Notes: a model not told the origin generated them from the sequence alone. Shown: positions 16,985 through 27,287, counted from the first letter of the stretch. The stretch is 64,000 nucleotides of DNA from Acidobacteriota bacterium (GCA_003222395.1 QHWB01000031.1:64501-128500), one strand, 5' to 3'. Program-made: numbers and translations.

Positions 16985-19414
16985 GTGGCCAAGCGACGGA
17001 AACCGTCCCCTCAATCTCTCTTCGACAATCTCGACTCCGGTGACGGCGGATCGAACGGCCGCGACGCGGCCATTCGATCCTCCCTGCTCAAGGGCGGCGA
17101 CGGCGCCGGCACCACGGACGCCGTGGCGCTCCACGACGCGGCGCAGTCGCGATACCTCAACTACGCTCTGTCGGTCATCACCGCGCGCGCCCTGCCGGAT
17201 GTCCGGGACGGCCTGAAGCCGGTGCAGCGCCGTATCCTCTTCACGATGTGGCAGCAGAACCTGACGGCCGACGCCAAGCACCGCAAGTGCGCGAAGGTCG
17301 TCGGCGACGTGATGGGCAGCTACCATCCGCACGGCGACGCCGCGCTGTACGAAACGCTCGTGCGTATGGCGCAGCCCTTCTCGCTGCGGTATCCGCTGGT
17401 CGACGGCTCCGGCAACTTCGGATCGCTCGACGGCGACAGCGCCGCGGCGATGCGCTACACCGAATGCCGCCTCGCGCGCCTCAGTGACGAACTGCTGACC
17501 GAAATCGATCAGACGACGGTTCATTTCCGCCCGAGCTACGACGGCACGAAAACGGAGCCGGTAGTGCTGCCGGCGCGGATTCCGAATCTGCTCGTCAACG
17601 GCACGACCGGGATCGCCGTCGGCATGGCGACCAACGTGCCGCCGCACAACCTGACCGAGGTGTGCACGGCGCTCGTGAAGCTCCTCGACAACGAGGAGAT
17701 CGGCAACGCGCAGCTGTGCCGCTACATCAAGGGACCCGACTTCCCCACCGGCGGACAGATTCTCAATTCGCAGGACGAGCTGAAGCAGATCTACAAGACC
17801 GGTTCGGGAAGCATCCGCCTGCGCGGTACCTGGGACATCGGGCCGGAGACGCGATCGACCAAGACAATGTACATCGACAGCATTCCTTACACGGTCAACA
17901 AGGCGCAGCTCGTGGAGCGCATCGGCGAAATCGTGCTGCAGCGCAAGCTGCCGCAGCTCGTCGACGTGAAGGATCTGTCGACCGAGGACGTGCGCATCGC
18001 GATCGAGATGAAGAAGGACGCCGACGAAAAGATGATCATGGCGTACCTCTTCAAGCACACGGCGCTGCAGATCAATTTCGCCGTCAACCTGACGTGCCTG
18101 ATCCCGACGGAGAATCCGGAAGTCGGCCGGCCCGAGCGGCTCGATCTGAAGCAGATCCTCTGGCACTTCCTTCACTTCCGGCTGGAGGTCGTGACGCGGC
18201 GGCTGGAGCACGAGCTCGCCGCGCTCAAGAAGCGAATCCACATCCTCGAAGGTTTCGAGACGGTCTTCGACGCGCTGGACGAGATCATCAGGATGATCCG
18301 CAAGTCGGACGGCAAGGCGGACGCGGCCGAGAAGATCATGGCGCGCTTCAGGCTCGACGCCGAACAGACCGATGCGATCCTCGAGCTGAAGATCTACCGG
18401 CTGGCGCGGCTCGAGATTCTGATCATCCGGCAGGAGCTCGAGGAGAAGCGCAAACGCGCGCGCCAGATCAACGCATTGCTCAAGGACGAGGACAGCCGGT
18501 GGAAGCTGGTGCGCACCGAGCTCGAGGAGATCAGCAAGAAGTACGGCGACAAGCGCCGTACGGCGATCGAGAGCGACGAAGGCGAACAGGAATACAGGGC
18601 CGACGACTTCATCGTCGAAGAGGACAACGTCGTCATCGTGTCGCGCGACGGCTGGGTGAAGCGGCAGAAGGAAGTGAAGGATCTGGCGACGACGCGGCTG
18701 CGGGAAGGCGATTCGGTGCTGGCGGCGTTCGCCGGCAGCACGCGCGCGACCTCGGTGTTCTTCTCGAACTTCGGCGTCGCCTATACGTCGCGGTTCATCG
18801 ACGTGCCCGCGTCCACCGGCTACGGCGAGCCGATTCAGAAGCAGTTCAAGCTGAAGGACGGCGAGCGGATCGTCGGCGCGATGAGCCTCGACCCGCGCGC
18901 CGTCGGCAGCGTCAAGCCGAAGAAAGAAGGCGATCCGGCGCCCGTTCACGCCGTCGCGGTGTCGAGCGACGGCTTCGCGCTTCGATTCAATCTCGATCCG
19001 TTCCTCGAGCCGAGCACGCGCACGGGACGGCGCTTCGCGCGTCCGTCCAAGGATGCCGAAATCCTCGGGGTGGCGCGGTACACCGGCACCGAAGTGCTCA
19101 TCGCGGCCACAGCGGAGGCGCGGGGCATCCTGGCGAAGGCCAAGGAAGTCAATTTCCTCGCGGGTCCCGGCAAAGGCGTGATGCTGATCAAGCTTGGAAA
19201 AGACGACCGCGTGCTCGGGTTCATCGCGTCGACGAGCGACCGCGATCTGTTGACGGTCGAGACTTCGCGCGGCGCCGAGCAGACGATCAGCACCGCGAAA
19301 TACGAGGTGACGGGGCGCGGCGGCAAGGGACGCGAGCTGCTGCAGCGCGGGCAATTCGCGCGTATCCTCTCGCCGATGCCGGAGGCGCCGCCGCCATTGA
19401 CAGCGACCTCCTGA
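16985..19414 (+). CDS. parC: Type IIA DNA topoisomerase subunit A (ParC/GyrA-like)
   Basis: DNA-cleaving subunit that pairs with the ParE-like subunit at 30290-32296. The 809-aa product has the breakage-reunion domain: [40 protein letters not shown], and catalytic Tyr158 in [11 protein letters not shown] coiled coil follows ([19 protein letters not shown]), then a beta-pinwheel C-domain with [27 protein letters not shown] sequence near the end resembles, but is not, a canonical GyrA box. GTG 16985 lies about ten bases after TACAAT (16970-16975), a possible -10 that would give a very short leader. Gyrase versus topoisomerase IV cannot be settled from sequence alone; I favour ParC. Confidence 0.87.
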   Translation: MAKRRKPSPQSLFDNLDSGDGGSNGRDAAIRSSLLKGGDGAGTTDAVALHDAAQSRYLNYALSVITARALPDVRDGLKPVQRRILFTMWQQNLTADAKHRKCAKVVGDVMGSYHPHGDAALYETLVRMAQPFSLRYPLVDGSGNFGSLDGDSAAAMRYTECRLARLSDELLTEIDQTTVHFRPSYDGTKTEPVVLPARIPNLLVNGTTGIAVGMATNVPPHNLTEVCTALVKLLDNEEIGNAQLCRYIKGPDFPTGGQILNSQDELKQIYKTGSGSIRLRGTWDIGPETRSTKTMYIDSIPYTVNKAQLVERIGEIVLQRKLPQLVDVKDLSTEDVRIAIEMKKDADEKMIMAYLFKHTALQINFAVNLTCLIPTENPEVGRPERLDLKQILWHFLHFRLEVVTRRLEHELAALKKRIHILEGFETVFDALDEIIRMIRKSDGKADAAEKIMARFRLDAEQTDAILELKIYRLARLEILIIRQELEEKRKRARQINALLKDEDSRWKLVRTELEEISKKYGDKRRTAIESDEGEQEYRADDFIVEEDNVVIVSRDGWVKRQKEVKDLATTRLREGDSVLAAFAGSTRATSVFFSNFGVAYTSRFIDVPASTGYGEPIQKQFKLKDGERIVGAMSLDPRAVGSVKPKKEGDPAPVHAVAVSSDGFALRFNLDPFLEPSTRTGRRFARPSKDAEILGVARYTGTEVLIAATAEARGILAKAKEVNFLAGPGKGVMLIKLGKDDRVLGFIASTSDRDLLTVETSRGAEQTISTAKYEVTGRGGKGRELLQRGQFARILSPMPEAPPPLTATS

Positions 19415-19542
19415 AGTAGAATGGGGACCGCGCCTCACCCCGAGGACGCTGAGCTCGACCGCTGCGAAACAATTGGCCGGACTCTCCGGCTGCTGTCGCT
19501 CGAGCCCCATAGAAGGTTGCACATTCAGGTCAGGAAGCTCTT

Positions 19543-20988
19543 TTGGCCCACCAAGATCGTCTGAACATTGCGGTTTTCATCGACTTCGACAACATCGAGA
19601 TCGGCGTCAAGACGACGCTCGGCCATCAGTTCGACGTCGGCACCATTCTCGACGCCATCAAGGAACGCGGCGAAGTCGTCACCAAGATTGCCTACGCCGA
19701 CTGGACGCGCGCCGGCGAGTACAGCCGGTCGCTCACACAACACGCCATCCGTCTCGTGCAGCGGAACCTCACGCCGGGCGGCGACAAGAACGGCGCCGAC
19801 ATCAACCTGGCCCTCGACGCGCTCGAGATGGCGTTCACGCACCCGCACATCAACGCGTACGTGATCGTCGGCGGCGACAGCGACTTCCTGTCGCTCGTCG
19901 AAAAGCTCAAACAGTACGACAAGAAAGTCTTCGTCGTCGGCGGACGCGCGTTCACGAGCATCATCCTGCAGCGCAACTGCCACGAGTTCATCGCCTACGA
20001 GAACCTGACGGGCGCGCGCAGGATGCCTGCGGTGAAGGGCGGGCGTCCCGCACCGGTGCCGTCGAGCGCGCCGATCGCCCAGGCGTTTCCGATCGTTCGG
20101 CGCGCGCTCAAGATTCTCGCGGACCGCGAGGTGTCGCCGCAGACAGGACTGCTCAAGAGCACGCTGCTGCAGCTCGACTCGACGTTCTCCGAGCGCAACT
20201 ACGGCGCCTCGTCGTTCCTCGATTTCGTCGAGAAGCTGTCGCAATCGGGCCTCGTCGCGCTGAAGCACTCCGGCCGCAGCGTGATGGTGGAGCTGAACGA
20301 GGCGTTCCCCGAAGGAGAGCAGGCCGAATCGCGGGAGCCGATCGCCTTCAGGCCGGCGCCCGATGAACCCGCAGCGGCGGCGGAGCCGCCGGTTGCCGCC
20401 ACCGACACGCCTGCGGAAGGCGTCGCGCGTGCCGCTCGGATCCTCGCGTCGGCCACCAACGCCCGCTGGCCGATGTATCTGAGGAATGTGAAACAGATCC
20501 TTCGACAGCACCGCGGGGACGGGGCCCCGGGACAGAGCGATGCCGGCGGGTTCGACGAGCGGCGATACGGGTTCGGCGGGCTGATGGATCTGCTTCGCGC
20601 GTGCCAGAAGGAAGGCTACGTCCGCATCGAGCGCGATCGCCGCGGCGGCCTGCGCATCTTCCAGGGAGCTGCGCTGCAGCGCGCGGGATTGCCGCAGGTC
20701 GACGTGGGCGGTGAGGAGCAGGCGGAAATCGTCGAGGCGATCCCTGTCGAAACGCAGCCGGGCGAAACGATCGAGACGCGCGAGCCGTACGAGACCGAGA
20801 AGCCCGAGGCCGAACCGGTTCCGATCGACACGACCGCCGAGCTGCTCGGCCGCGCGAAACCGAAGAAGCCGCGCGCCGCGCGAACCTCGCGCGCCGCGCA
20901 GCCCAAAGCGGCCAAAAAGACGCCGACGCGCCGCAGCACGCGCCCGAAGAAGACGCCCGCGGCAGCCGCCGATCACGCCGAGAGTTAA
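19543..20988 (+). CDS. NYN-domain (LabA/DUF88) RNase-like protein with OST-HTH/LOTUS domains
   Basis: Predicted PIN-like RNA nuclease with RNA-binding winged helices, 481 aa. The NYN domain occupies residues ~5-150, with acidic residues in VFIDFDNIEIG, KNGADINLALDALEM and VIVGGDSDFLSLVEKL. Two OST-HTH/LOTUS-like units follow: VRRALKILADREVSPQTGLL to VMVEL, and ARWPMYLRNVKQILRQH to GLRIFQG. The last ~60 residues are Lys/Arg/Ala/Pro-rich and likely bind nucleic acid. The start is TTG 19543 with AGGAAG upstream. It lies between the topoisomerase A gene and the S9 peptidase, same strand, ending 5 bp before the latter. Confidence 0.85.
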   Translation: MAHQDRLNIAVFIDFDNIEIGVKTTLGHQFDVGTILDAIKERGEVVTKIAYADWTRAGEYSRSLTQHAIRLVQRNLTPGGDKNGADINLALDALEMAFTHPHINAYVIVGGDSDFLSLVEKLKQYDKKVFVVGGRAFTSIILQRNCHEFIAYENLTGARRMPAVKGGRPAPVPSSAPIAQAFPIVRRALKILADREVSPQTGLLKSTLLQLDSTFSERNYGASSFLDFVEKLSQSGLVALKHSGRSVMVELNEAFPEGEQAESREPIAFRPAPDEPAAAAEPPVAATDTPAEGVARAARILASATNARWPMYLRNVKQILRQHRGDGAPGQSDAGGFDERRYGFGGLMDLLRACQKEGYVRIERDRRGGLRIFQGAALQRAGLPQVDVGGEEQAEIVEAIPVETQPGETIETREPYETEKPEAEPVPIDTTAELLGRAKPKKPRAARTSRAAQPKAAKKTPTRRSTRPKKTPAAAADHAES

Positions 20989-20993
20989 CGATC

Positions 20994-23063
20994 ATGCGCA
21001 AACTGCTCGTCGCGTTCGTCACCATGCTGTCGATCCCGCTCGCGGGGCAATCGAAGCGGCCGCTGCAATCCGACGACATCTTCGAGGTGAAGACCGTCGC
21101 CGATCCGCGCATCAGCGCCGACGGTGCGTGGGTCGCGTACACCGTTTCGCAGATGGATCGGAAGGACGACACCTCCGATACCGACATCTACATGATCCCG
21201 ACCGTGGCCTCCCTCCGACAGGGTCAGGCAGACGGCGCGATCAGGCTGACGAGCAGCAAGAAACCGGAGACGTCGCCGCGGTGGAGTCCGGACGGCCGCT
21301 CCCTCGCGTTTCTCTCGTCGCGCGACGGCAAGAAGGAGCAGGTCTATCTGCTCGATCGGCGCGGCGGCGACGCTCAGGTCCTCACCGACTACAAGACCGG
21401 CGTCGCCTCGTTCGCCTGGGCCCCCGACAGCTCCAGGCTCGCGATCGTCGTTTCCGATCCGGATCCGAACGACTCCGAAGCCGAGAAAGACGACGCTGCA
21501 GGGCAGGCAAAGAAGCCGAAGCCGCACGTCATCACGCGCCTGCAGTTCATGCGCGACGGCGAGGGCTATCTCACCGACGTCAAGCGGCACATCCACGTGT
21601 TCGACACGGCGACGAAGAAGGAGTTCGAGGTCGCGCACGACCGCTGGGACGATGGCGCGCCGGTGTGGTCGCCGGACGGCACGCTGATCGCGTTCAGCGC
21701 GAACCGCACCGACAATCCGGACGCGAACGACAACACCGACGTCTTCGTCGTCGAAGCGCGCGCCGGCGCGAAGCCGCGCGCGCTCACGACATCGCCCGGA
21801 TCCGACGGCTCGCCGGCGTTCAGCCCGGACGGCAAGTCGATCGCGTACGTGCAGGGCGGCGATTCGAAGGACATCTGGTACGCGACGAACAACGTCGCGG
21901 TGATCGCAGTCTCCGGCGGCACGCCGAGGGTTCTGACGCCGAACGTCGACCGCAACATCCGGTCGCCGCAATTCACCCCGGATGGAACGAAGGTGCTGTT
22001 CCTCCTCGAGGAGGGAGGGAACGTGCACCTCGCGAGCGTCCCCGCCGGCGGCGGTCCCATCGATCGTCTGTTGAACGGCGAGCGCGATCTGACGTCCTAC
22101 GACGTGGCGAAGAGCGGCGACATCGTGTATCTCGACAGCCAGTCGCAGCGGCCGGGTGAAGTCTTCTTTGTGGCGCGGGCCTTTCAGGCCCGCGATCGCG
22201 GGGCTGAAAGCCCCGCGCCACAGCCGACGCGCCTCACGCACGTCAACGACGACTTCCTCTCGAAGATCGCGCTGGGAACCGTCGAGCGTTACAAGGCGAA
22301 GAGCGCCGACGGCACGATGATCGACGCGTATCTGACGCGCCCGCCCAACGTTCCCGCCGGAAGGCTTCCGACCATCCTGCGGATTCACGGCGGACCCGTC
22401 AGTCAGTACTCGACAGGCTTCAATCTCGAATGGCAGATACTCGCGGCGAAAGGATTCGCGGTCGTCGCCGCGAATCCGCGCGGATCGTCCGGCTACGGCC
22501 GCGACTTCAGCCGCGCGATCTGGGCCGACTGGGGCAACAAGGACTACGACGACGTGATGGCGGCGGTCGACACGGCCGTCGCGATGGGCGTCGCCGATCC
22601 GGATCGTCTCGGCGTGGGCGGCTGGAGCTACGGCGGCATCCTCACCGATCACGTCATCTCGAAGACGACGCGGTTCAAGGCGGCGATCTCCGGCGCGAGC
22701 GAATTCAATTACCTCGCGAACTATGGCAACGATCACTATCAACGCCAGTGGGAAGCGGAGCTCGGGCTGCCGTGGCAGCAGCCGGAGGCATGGATGCGCA
22801 TCTCGCCGTTCTTCCGCATGGACAAGATCGTCACGCCAACGCTCGTCCTCGGCGGCGATCAGGACATGAACGTCCCGATCCTCGGCGGGCAGCAGCTGTA
22901 TCAGGGGCTGAAGCGTCTCGGCCGCGACGCCGAGCTGATCGTGTACCCGGGCGAGAACCACGGCCTCCGCCGACCGAGCTTTCTGAAGGATCGGTACGAT
23001 CGCTACATCGCGTGGTACGAGAAGTATCTGAAAGCGCCGGCGACGAAAACCTCCTCACAGTGA
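20994..23063 (+). CDS. S9 family prolyl oligopeptidase-like serine peptidase, exported
   Basis: Predicted secreted dipeptidyl- or oligopeptidase, 689 aa. A signal peptide (MRKLLVAFVTMLSIPLAG) is followed by a beta-propeller with WSPDGRSLAFLSSRDG and FSPDGKSIAYVQGG blades. The alpha/beta hydrolase domain starts at about residue 440, with Ser545 in GGWSYGGIL, Asp in LGGDQDMNVP and His in NHGLRRPSF forming the triad. Residues ~392-409 (VARAFQARDRGAESPAP) are encoded by a 52-bp near-palindromic REP-like pair inserted in frame at the propeller/hydrolase junction. The stop overlaps a GTG of the small ORF downstream (GTGA). Confidence 0.92.
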   Translation: MRKLLVAFVTMLSIPLAGQSKRPLQSDDIFEVKTVADPRISADGAWVAYTVSQMDRKDDTSDTDIYMIPTVASLRQGQADGAIRLTSSKKPETSPRWSPDGRSLAFLSSRDGKKEQVYLLDRRGGDAQVLTDYKTGVASFAWAPDSSRLAIVVSDPDPNDSEAEKDDAAGQAKKPKPHVITRLQFMRDGEGYLTDVKRHIHVFDTATKKEFEVAHDRWDDGAPVWSPDGTLIAFSANRTDNPDANDNTDVFVVEARAGAKPRALTTSPGSDGSPAFSPDGKSIAYVQGGDSKDIWYATNNVAVIAVSGGTPRVLTPNVDRNIRSPQFTPDGTKVLFLLEEGGNVHLASVPAGGGPIDRLLNGERDLTSYDVAKSGDIVYLDSQSQRPGEVFFVARAFQARDRGAESPAPQPTRLTHVNDDFLSKIALGTVERYKAKSADGTMIDAYLTRPPNVPAGRLPTILRIHGGPVSQYSTGFNLEWQILAAKGFAVVAANPRGSSGYGRDFSRAIWADWGNKDYDDVMAAVDTAVAMGVADPDRLGVGGWSYGGILTDHVISKTTRFKAAISGASEFNYLANYGNDHYQRQWEAELGLPWQQPEAWMRISPFFRMDKIVTPTLVLGGDQDMNVPILGGQQLYQGLKRLGRDAELIVYPGENHGLRRPSFLKDRYDRYIAWYEKYLKAPATKTSSQ
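22170..22221. repeat. REP-like inverted pair inserted in the S9 peptidase gene
   Basis: GTGGCGCGGGCC-TTTC-AGGCCCGC is followed by CGATCG-centred inversion to GCGGGGCT-GAA-AGCCCCGCGCCAC. Each half is a near-perfect hairpin (8-9 bp) and the halves are inverted to each other. The loop TTTCAG/CTGAAA and the GTGG foot match the 25-bp element family elsewhere in the window. The reading frame passes through. Confidence 0.85.
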
Positions 23064-23281
23064 GAGCGGCGCCGATGCTGTTCCCGGGCGTCCAACGTCA
23101 TCTTCCGAAATCACCGCTGCGCAAACGCGACGACACGGTGCGCGCGGAGCTCACGCATCTTTCCACGCGGCTGCTGAAGCTCGAGCGCGAACAGGAGGTC
23201 CAGTTCAAGCGCATCGCGCAGATCCAGCACGAGCTGGACGAGATCAGGCGGGTGCTGGAGAAGCTCGCCGGCAAGATTTAG
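23060..23281 (+). CDS. Small coiled-coil protein, hypothetical
   Basis: Short ORF of 73 aa from GTG 23060 (overlapping the peptidase stop as GTGA) or 68 aa from ATG 23075. The sequence is highly charged: RAELTHLSTRLLKLEREQ, then IAQIQHELDEIRRVLEKLAG has heptad spacing typical of a coiled coil. No family recognised. Support comes from the overlap, codon use like its neighbours and coiled-coil character. Confidence 0.45.
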   Translation: MRAAPMLFPGVQRHLPKSPLRKRDDTVRAELTHLSTRLLKLEREQEVQFKRIAQIQHELDEIRRVLEKLAGKI

Positions 23282-23400
23282 TTCGCACCCGGATCGCGGG
23301 GCCGCGTCGTTCAGGTTTACTTACTCAACTCATTGCTTGAAAAACTCAACAAACCTTACACGGTTGCGGATCCCGTGTCTTCGCGGTTGAATGAGGCTCG
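23282..23400. other. Gap between convergent genes
   Basis: About 120 bp of lower-GC sequence between the small coiled-coil ORF and the end of the VWA operon. I see no gene and no strong terminator hairpin. Confidence 0.4.
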
Positions 23401-26133
23401 TCAGCGCTTCTCGTTGTCCAGATAATCGATCCACTGCTTGACGAGCGGGATCTGAGGACCGGCGGCCCGTTCGTACGCCGCCGCGTACGAATGCGCGAGC
23501 TTCAGATCGTCGGCGCGGTTGTGGACGTAGGCGCCGGCGGCGTGCACGAGGTAAATCCACTGCACCGCCATGTAGTAGGCGTCGCGGTCGTCGCGCCGCT
23601 CCTCGAGGTAGCGCTCGAGCGTCCGCATCGCCTCCCGGCCGCTGCCGAACGTCGCGTGCAGCATCGCCAGCGGCTTGGTGAACCGCGTGTCGGCCGGCCA
23701 CTTCTCCGCCGCCTCCTCGAGAATCGCGCGCGCTTCGCCGTACGCGTGGTTGCGCATCAGCGCGCCGCCGAGCCATTCATAGATCTGCGGCAGGTCGGTG
23801 CCGTCGACGAGCGCCGTCTGCCACGCGCTCGCCGCCTCGATGTCGTGGCCCGACGCCGCGAACGACGCCGCCAGGTACGCCAGCGGCGCCGTGCTGTCGG
23901 TATCGGGGTTGATCACCTGCTTGAAGCTCGCTTCCGCCTTCGTGAAGTCGCCCGCGGTCAGGAACGAGACGCCCTGCCGGAACGTCGTTCTCGCGCTGTC
24001 GTCGACGCGCGCGATGAACGGCTCGAGCGTCTCGGGATGCGTCGCCGTCTCGCGCTGAAACGCCGGATGGATGGCGCCCTCATCGATCGGAAGGAACAGT
24101 CCGGTGTCGAACGTCGACGAAGACGTCAGGCCGTCGGCAGACGTCATCAGGACTTTCGGCGGGGCAATCTCGAACGCGCGCATCAGCGTCTTCACCGATC
24201 GCCCGCCCTCGGAGAACACGGCGCGCAGCAGGTACCGGCCGGGCGGCAGCTGATGCACCGGCATCACCTTCGAGAAGATCATCCGGCCTTCGCCCGCCGC
24301 GTGCGGCGGCACGTCGACGTCGAGGAGCGCCGGGCTCTCGGCGTCCTTCGCGACCTCGTATTCGACGGTGATCCCGTCGGTCTTCGCGCCGTACGCCTCG
24401 ACGTATCCGTGCACCGCGCCGAACGTGACCTGATAGCCGATCGTCGGCTGCAGCAGCTCGCCGACCTCGATCGGGCCGCCGACCATCAGCTCGCTGAGCG
24501 TCATTCCCGAGGCCTGCCCGAGCGTCGCGTGAATCGTGTGCTCGATCGATCCGACGCGTCCGCCTTCGACGACCGCGAGCTTGAGCGTGTAGTCGCCGGG
24601 CGGCAGGCTCGCGCCGGCAGAATACTGCAGCGCGGAGGGGACGCCCGACATGATGGGCAGGAGCCGCATGTCGAACGCGCGGTTGTCGACCAGCTTGCCG
24701 TTCTGGTCGCCAATCATGTAGGCCACCGACGCGACCTTCGACGAGGAATAGTCGCTGCCGACGTCGGCGTGAATCAGGATCTGCACGCGGCCCCGCTCCG
24801 GCCCCTGCAGCGCGAACGATGCGACGCGCAGCGGCAGCGCCGACATCAGGAGCGGCGACGCGAGCGCAGCGGCGACCGCCTGATGCGGCGTGCGGGCGGC
24901 GCGCAGGTCCGACGGCGTGTTGAGCAGCTGCCGGCGCGACCGCACGATCGCGCCGCGCCGCGGCACCTCCACGCGAATCGAATGCGGTTTGCCGTCGCGA
25001 TCCTTCGGATCGGATTCGACGCCGAGCAGGTAATAGCCCGAGAGCTCCGACTCGATCTGCTGAAACAGCGACGCGCCGGTGCCGGTCACCGTGAACAGCG
25101 TTCCGCGCGCGGCGCCGGCCAGCGTCTCGAGTCCCTGCGCCATCGCCTGTCGATCGCCGATCGGATCCATCGGCATGCGCGCGTCGGTCGCGTCGAACAC
25201 GGGACCATCGAGCTTCAGCGCGTACACGCTGGTGCGCGCCGCCGCCGCGAGGCCGCCGAGCTCGATCACCAGCGCGGGGTCGGTCAGCAGGAAACCTTCC
25301 GAGATCAGAATCAGCGTCTTCGGCCCGTCGATGCTGCGGAGGCCGATGAGCAGCTCGCGCAGGCCGACGATCGTCTGATCGCCCTCATGCGACGCGTCCA
25401 TCGCGAGGCTCCGGGCCTGCGTGAGCACGGCATCGGGACACAGCGGATCCGGGCGCCCGGTCAGCGGCTGACACTCGCGCGTGATGACCTGCTCCATCAT
25501 GACGCGATCGCCGCGATCGATCGCGAGCGCCTCGGTGAGCGCGATGTTGAACCCGAAATCACCGAGCTTGCCCGCCTGCTTCTGACCGGCCATCCGGCCG
25601 ATCGCCTGCTTCACGCGCTGGCGGTCGGCGGTGAACACCGTCGCCGGCGAGCCGGTTCCAAACCCGGCGACCGCCACGCGGTCCGACGGCATCAGCCGAT
25701 CGATGAACGCGTTGGCCGCCCGCGAAATCGCCAGCGCGCCGCCGAACCGGATGTTCGGCTCGTCGACGGCGATGACGATCAGCCGTCCGGCCGTCGATCC
25801 CTCGTTCGTGCTGAAGCCCTCCGGCGCCGTCACGACCGGCGCCGCGTCGCCCTGCTTGATGAGGGAAATCCACTCGGCCGACACGACCCGCCGCAGGTTG
25901 CCGTCGATTCGGATCATGAACTCGCCGGGGACGAGCGTCGTGATCGGCTTGCCGCGATCGTCGACGACCGTCACGTCGATCGAGGTCACGTCCACCGTTG
26001 TCTGGAACCGCGGAGGTTGATCCTGCGCGTCGGCAGTGAGGCAACCGCACAGCATGCAGGCCACGCAGACAAGCGCGACTCTTGCGCTGCGCCCTCCGCC
26101 GACGCCGCGGTTGACCGTGGGTTCGTATCTCAT
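23401..26133 (-). CDS. VWFA-related domain protein with C-terminal TPRs, exported
   Basis: Third gene of the coupled operon, 910 aa. A signal or lipoprotein-like N-terminus (LVCVACMLCGCLTADAQ) precedes the acidobacterial VWFA-related domain (TTVDVTSIDVTVVDDRGKPI, LVPGEFMIRIDG). The MIDAS site is degenerate: VIAVDEPNIRFGG in place of D-x-S-x-S. The ending GYYLLGVESDPKDRDGKPHS is typical of this family. Residues ~640-900 contain TPR-like helices (LTAGDFTKAEASFKQVINPD, AYGEARAILEEAAEKWPADT). Its ATG overlaps the stop of the upstream VWA gene (ATGA). Role unknown; envelope scaffold or surface binding is a guess. Confidence 0.82.
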   Translation of the reverse strand: MRYEPTVNRGVGGGRSARVALVCVACMLCGCLTADAQDQPPRFQTTVDVTSIDVTVVDDRGKPITTLVPGEFMIRIDGNLRRVVSAEWISLIKQGDAAPVVTAPEGFSTNEGSTAGRLIVIAVDEPNIRFGGALAISRAANAFIDRLMPSDRVAVAGFGTGSPATVFTADRQRVKQAIGRMAGQKQAGKLGDFGFNIALTEALAIDRGDRVMMEQVITRECQPLTGRPDPLCPDAVLTQARSLAMDASHEGDQTIVGLRELLIGLRSIDGPKTLILISEGFLLTDPALVIELGGLAAAARTSVYALKLDGPVFDATDARMPMDPIGDRQAMAQGLETLAGAARGTLFTVTGTGASLFQQIESELSGYYLLGVESDPKDRDGKPHSIRVEVPRRGAIVRSRRQLLNTPSDLRAARTPHQAVAAALASPLLMSALPLRVASFALQGPERGRVQILIHADVGSDYSSSKVASVAYMIGDQNGKLVDNRAFDMRLLPIMSGVPSALQYSAGASLPPGDYTLKLAVVEGGRVGSIEHTIHATLGQASGMTLSELMVGGPIEVGELLQPTIGYQVTFGAVHGYVEAYGAKTDGITVEYEVAKDAESPALLDVDVPPHAAGEGRMIFSKVMPVHQLPPGRYLLRAVFSEGGRSVKTLMRAFEIAPPKVLMTSADGLTSSSTFDTGLFLPIDEGAIHPAFQRETATHPETLEPFIARVDDSARTTFRQGVSFLTAGDFTKAEASFKQVINPDTDSTAPLAYLAASFAASGHDIEAASAWQTALVDGTDLPQIYEWLGGALMRNHAYGEARAILEEAAEKWPADTRFTKPLAMLHATFGSGREAMRTLERYLEERRDDRDAYYMAVQWIYLVHAAGAYVHNRADDLKLAHSYAAAYERAAGPQIPLVKQWIDYLDNEKR

Positions 26134-27287
26134 TTGGTTGCCGTCACGCGGTACCCCTGGCGGGCCCGCACCTCATGATGACCGTCGACATCCACCCGAA
26201 TGCGCCGCCACCCGTCGTCGCGCTTGTTGTTGGTCGACGCGTAGCCGAGCAGGTATTGGTTCGACAGCTCGTCGAGCAGTTCGCCGAACGCGCCGTGCAG
26301 CTCGTCGACGCTGTCGGTGAACAGCGCGCGGCCGCCGGTCGGCGCGGCGAGGCGCTCCATGATGCGTTTGAGCGCGTCCATCGTGATGCCGCGTCCCTGG
26401 CCGATCATGTAGAGCGCCACGTCGCTCGCCTGCAGCCGCCGCTCGACGTCGCCGATCGTCGCGTGGCTCCCCTGATCCTCGCCGTCGGTGAAAATCACGA
26501 GCGCCTTCCTGCCAGCCTGCCGTCCGAGCATTTCCACGCCGCGGAGGATCACGTCGTAGAGCGCCGTCGATCCCCACGGCGCGAGCCGATCCACCGCCTT
26601 GACGCGCTCGGTGGGGTTGGTCTGCCTGCGCGACAAGGTGAAGATGTTGTCGTTGAACCCGAGGAGCGTCACCTGATCCTGCGCCGGCACCGAGCCGAGG
26701 AACTCTTTCACCGCGGTCTTCAGCTTCGGCATCGACGGCGTCATGCTGCCGCTGATGTCGATGCCCACGATGAGCTCCAGCGGGATGTCTTCGGACGCGA
26801 AGTGGGAAATCGTCTGCGGCTGTCCGTCTTCGAAGACGTGAAACGACGTCTCCGGAATGCCGCGCACGAAGCGGCCGCGGCCGTCGCTCACTGTCACCGT
26901 CACCTGAACGATATCGACGTTCACCCGCTCGTTGTAGCCGACGCCTTTGGTCCGGACGGTCGTCACGAGCCGTCCGCCACCGCGCAGCGAGAGGACGGCG
27001 CGCACCTGATGCTCTGCGACCGTCGGCCCGGCGTCCCAGTCGCATTCCCACGGCGCGCTCGGCACCGTGCAGACCTGCCGGCCGTCGACGAAGAACGTCA
27101 GGCTCGCGGCCGCTTCGGGCGGTTCGATGCGCGCGCGGAGCAGCGTCGGACCGCTGACGTACGCGTCGGCGCCGGGCGAGAGGATCGCGATCTGAGCGTC
27201 CGGGGAGGGCGCTACTTGTACCGCCGATCCAAATGATCCGGAGGCGACTGAGACGACGACCATCGTGACGACGGCCCCGGCACGCAT
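26130..27287 (-). CDS. VWA domain protein with Ig-like N-terminus, exported
   Basis: Second gene of the operon, 385 aa. A signal peptide (VVTMVVVSVASGSFGSA) is followed by an Ig/Big-like domain (IAILSPGADAYVSGPTLLRA, VDGRQVCTVPSAPWECDWDAG) and a VWA domain with intact MIDAS: GIDISGSMTPS, then GSTALYDVI and VIFTDGEDQGS. The family ending NQYLLGYASTNNKRDDGWRR is present. ATG 27287 overlaps the stop of the 997-aa gene (TGATG), and its stop overlaps the next ATG (ATGA), so translation is coupled on both sides. A longer frame to 28076 is shadow coding over the upstream gene. Confidence 0.85.
   Translation of the reverse strand: MRAGAVVTMVVVSVASGSFGSAVQVAPSPDAQIAILSPGADAYVSGPTLLRARIEPPEAAASLTFFVDGRQVCTVPSAPWECDWDAGPTVAEHQVRAVLSLRGGGRLVTTVRTKGVGYNERVNVDIVQVTVTVSDGRGRFVRGIPETSFHVFEDGQPQTISHFASEDIPLELIVGIDISGSMTPSMPKLKTAVKEFLGSVPAQDQVTLLGFNDNIFTLSRRQTNPTERVKAVDRLAPWGSTALYDVILRGVEMLGRQAGRKALVIFTDGEDQGSHATIGDVERRLQASDVALYMIGQGRGITMDALKRIMERLAAPTGGRALFTDSVDELHGAFGELLDELSNQYLLGYASTNNKRDDGWRRIRVDVDGHHEVRARQGYRVTATK

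Noticed and set aside
16955-19522. Long minus-strand frame of about 855 codons
   Set aside because: Antisense to the topoisomerase A gene, which has all family motifs; the antisense product is low-complexity Arg/Asp/Val.
23491-26178. Plus-strand frame of about 895 codons
   Set aside because: Mirror of the VWA/TPR gene with no recognisable domains or ribosome-binding site.
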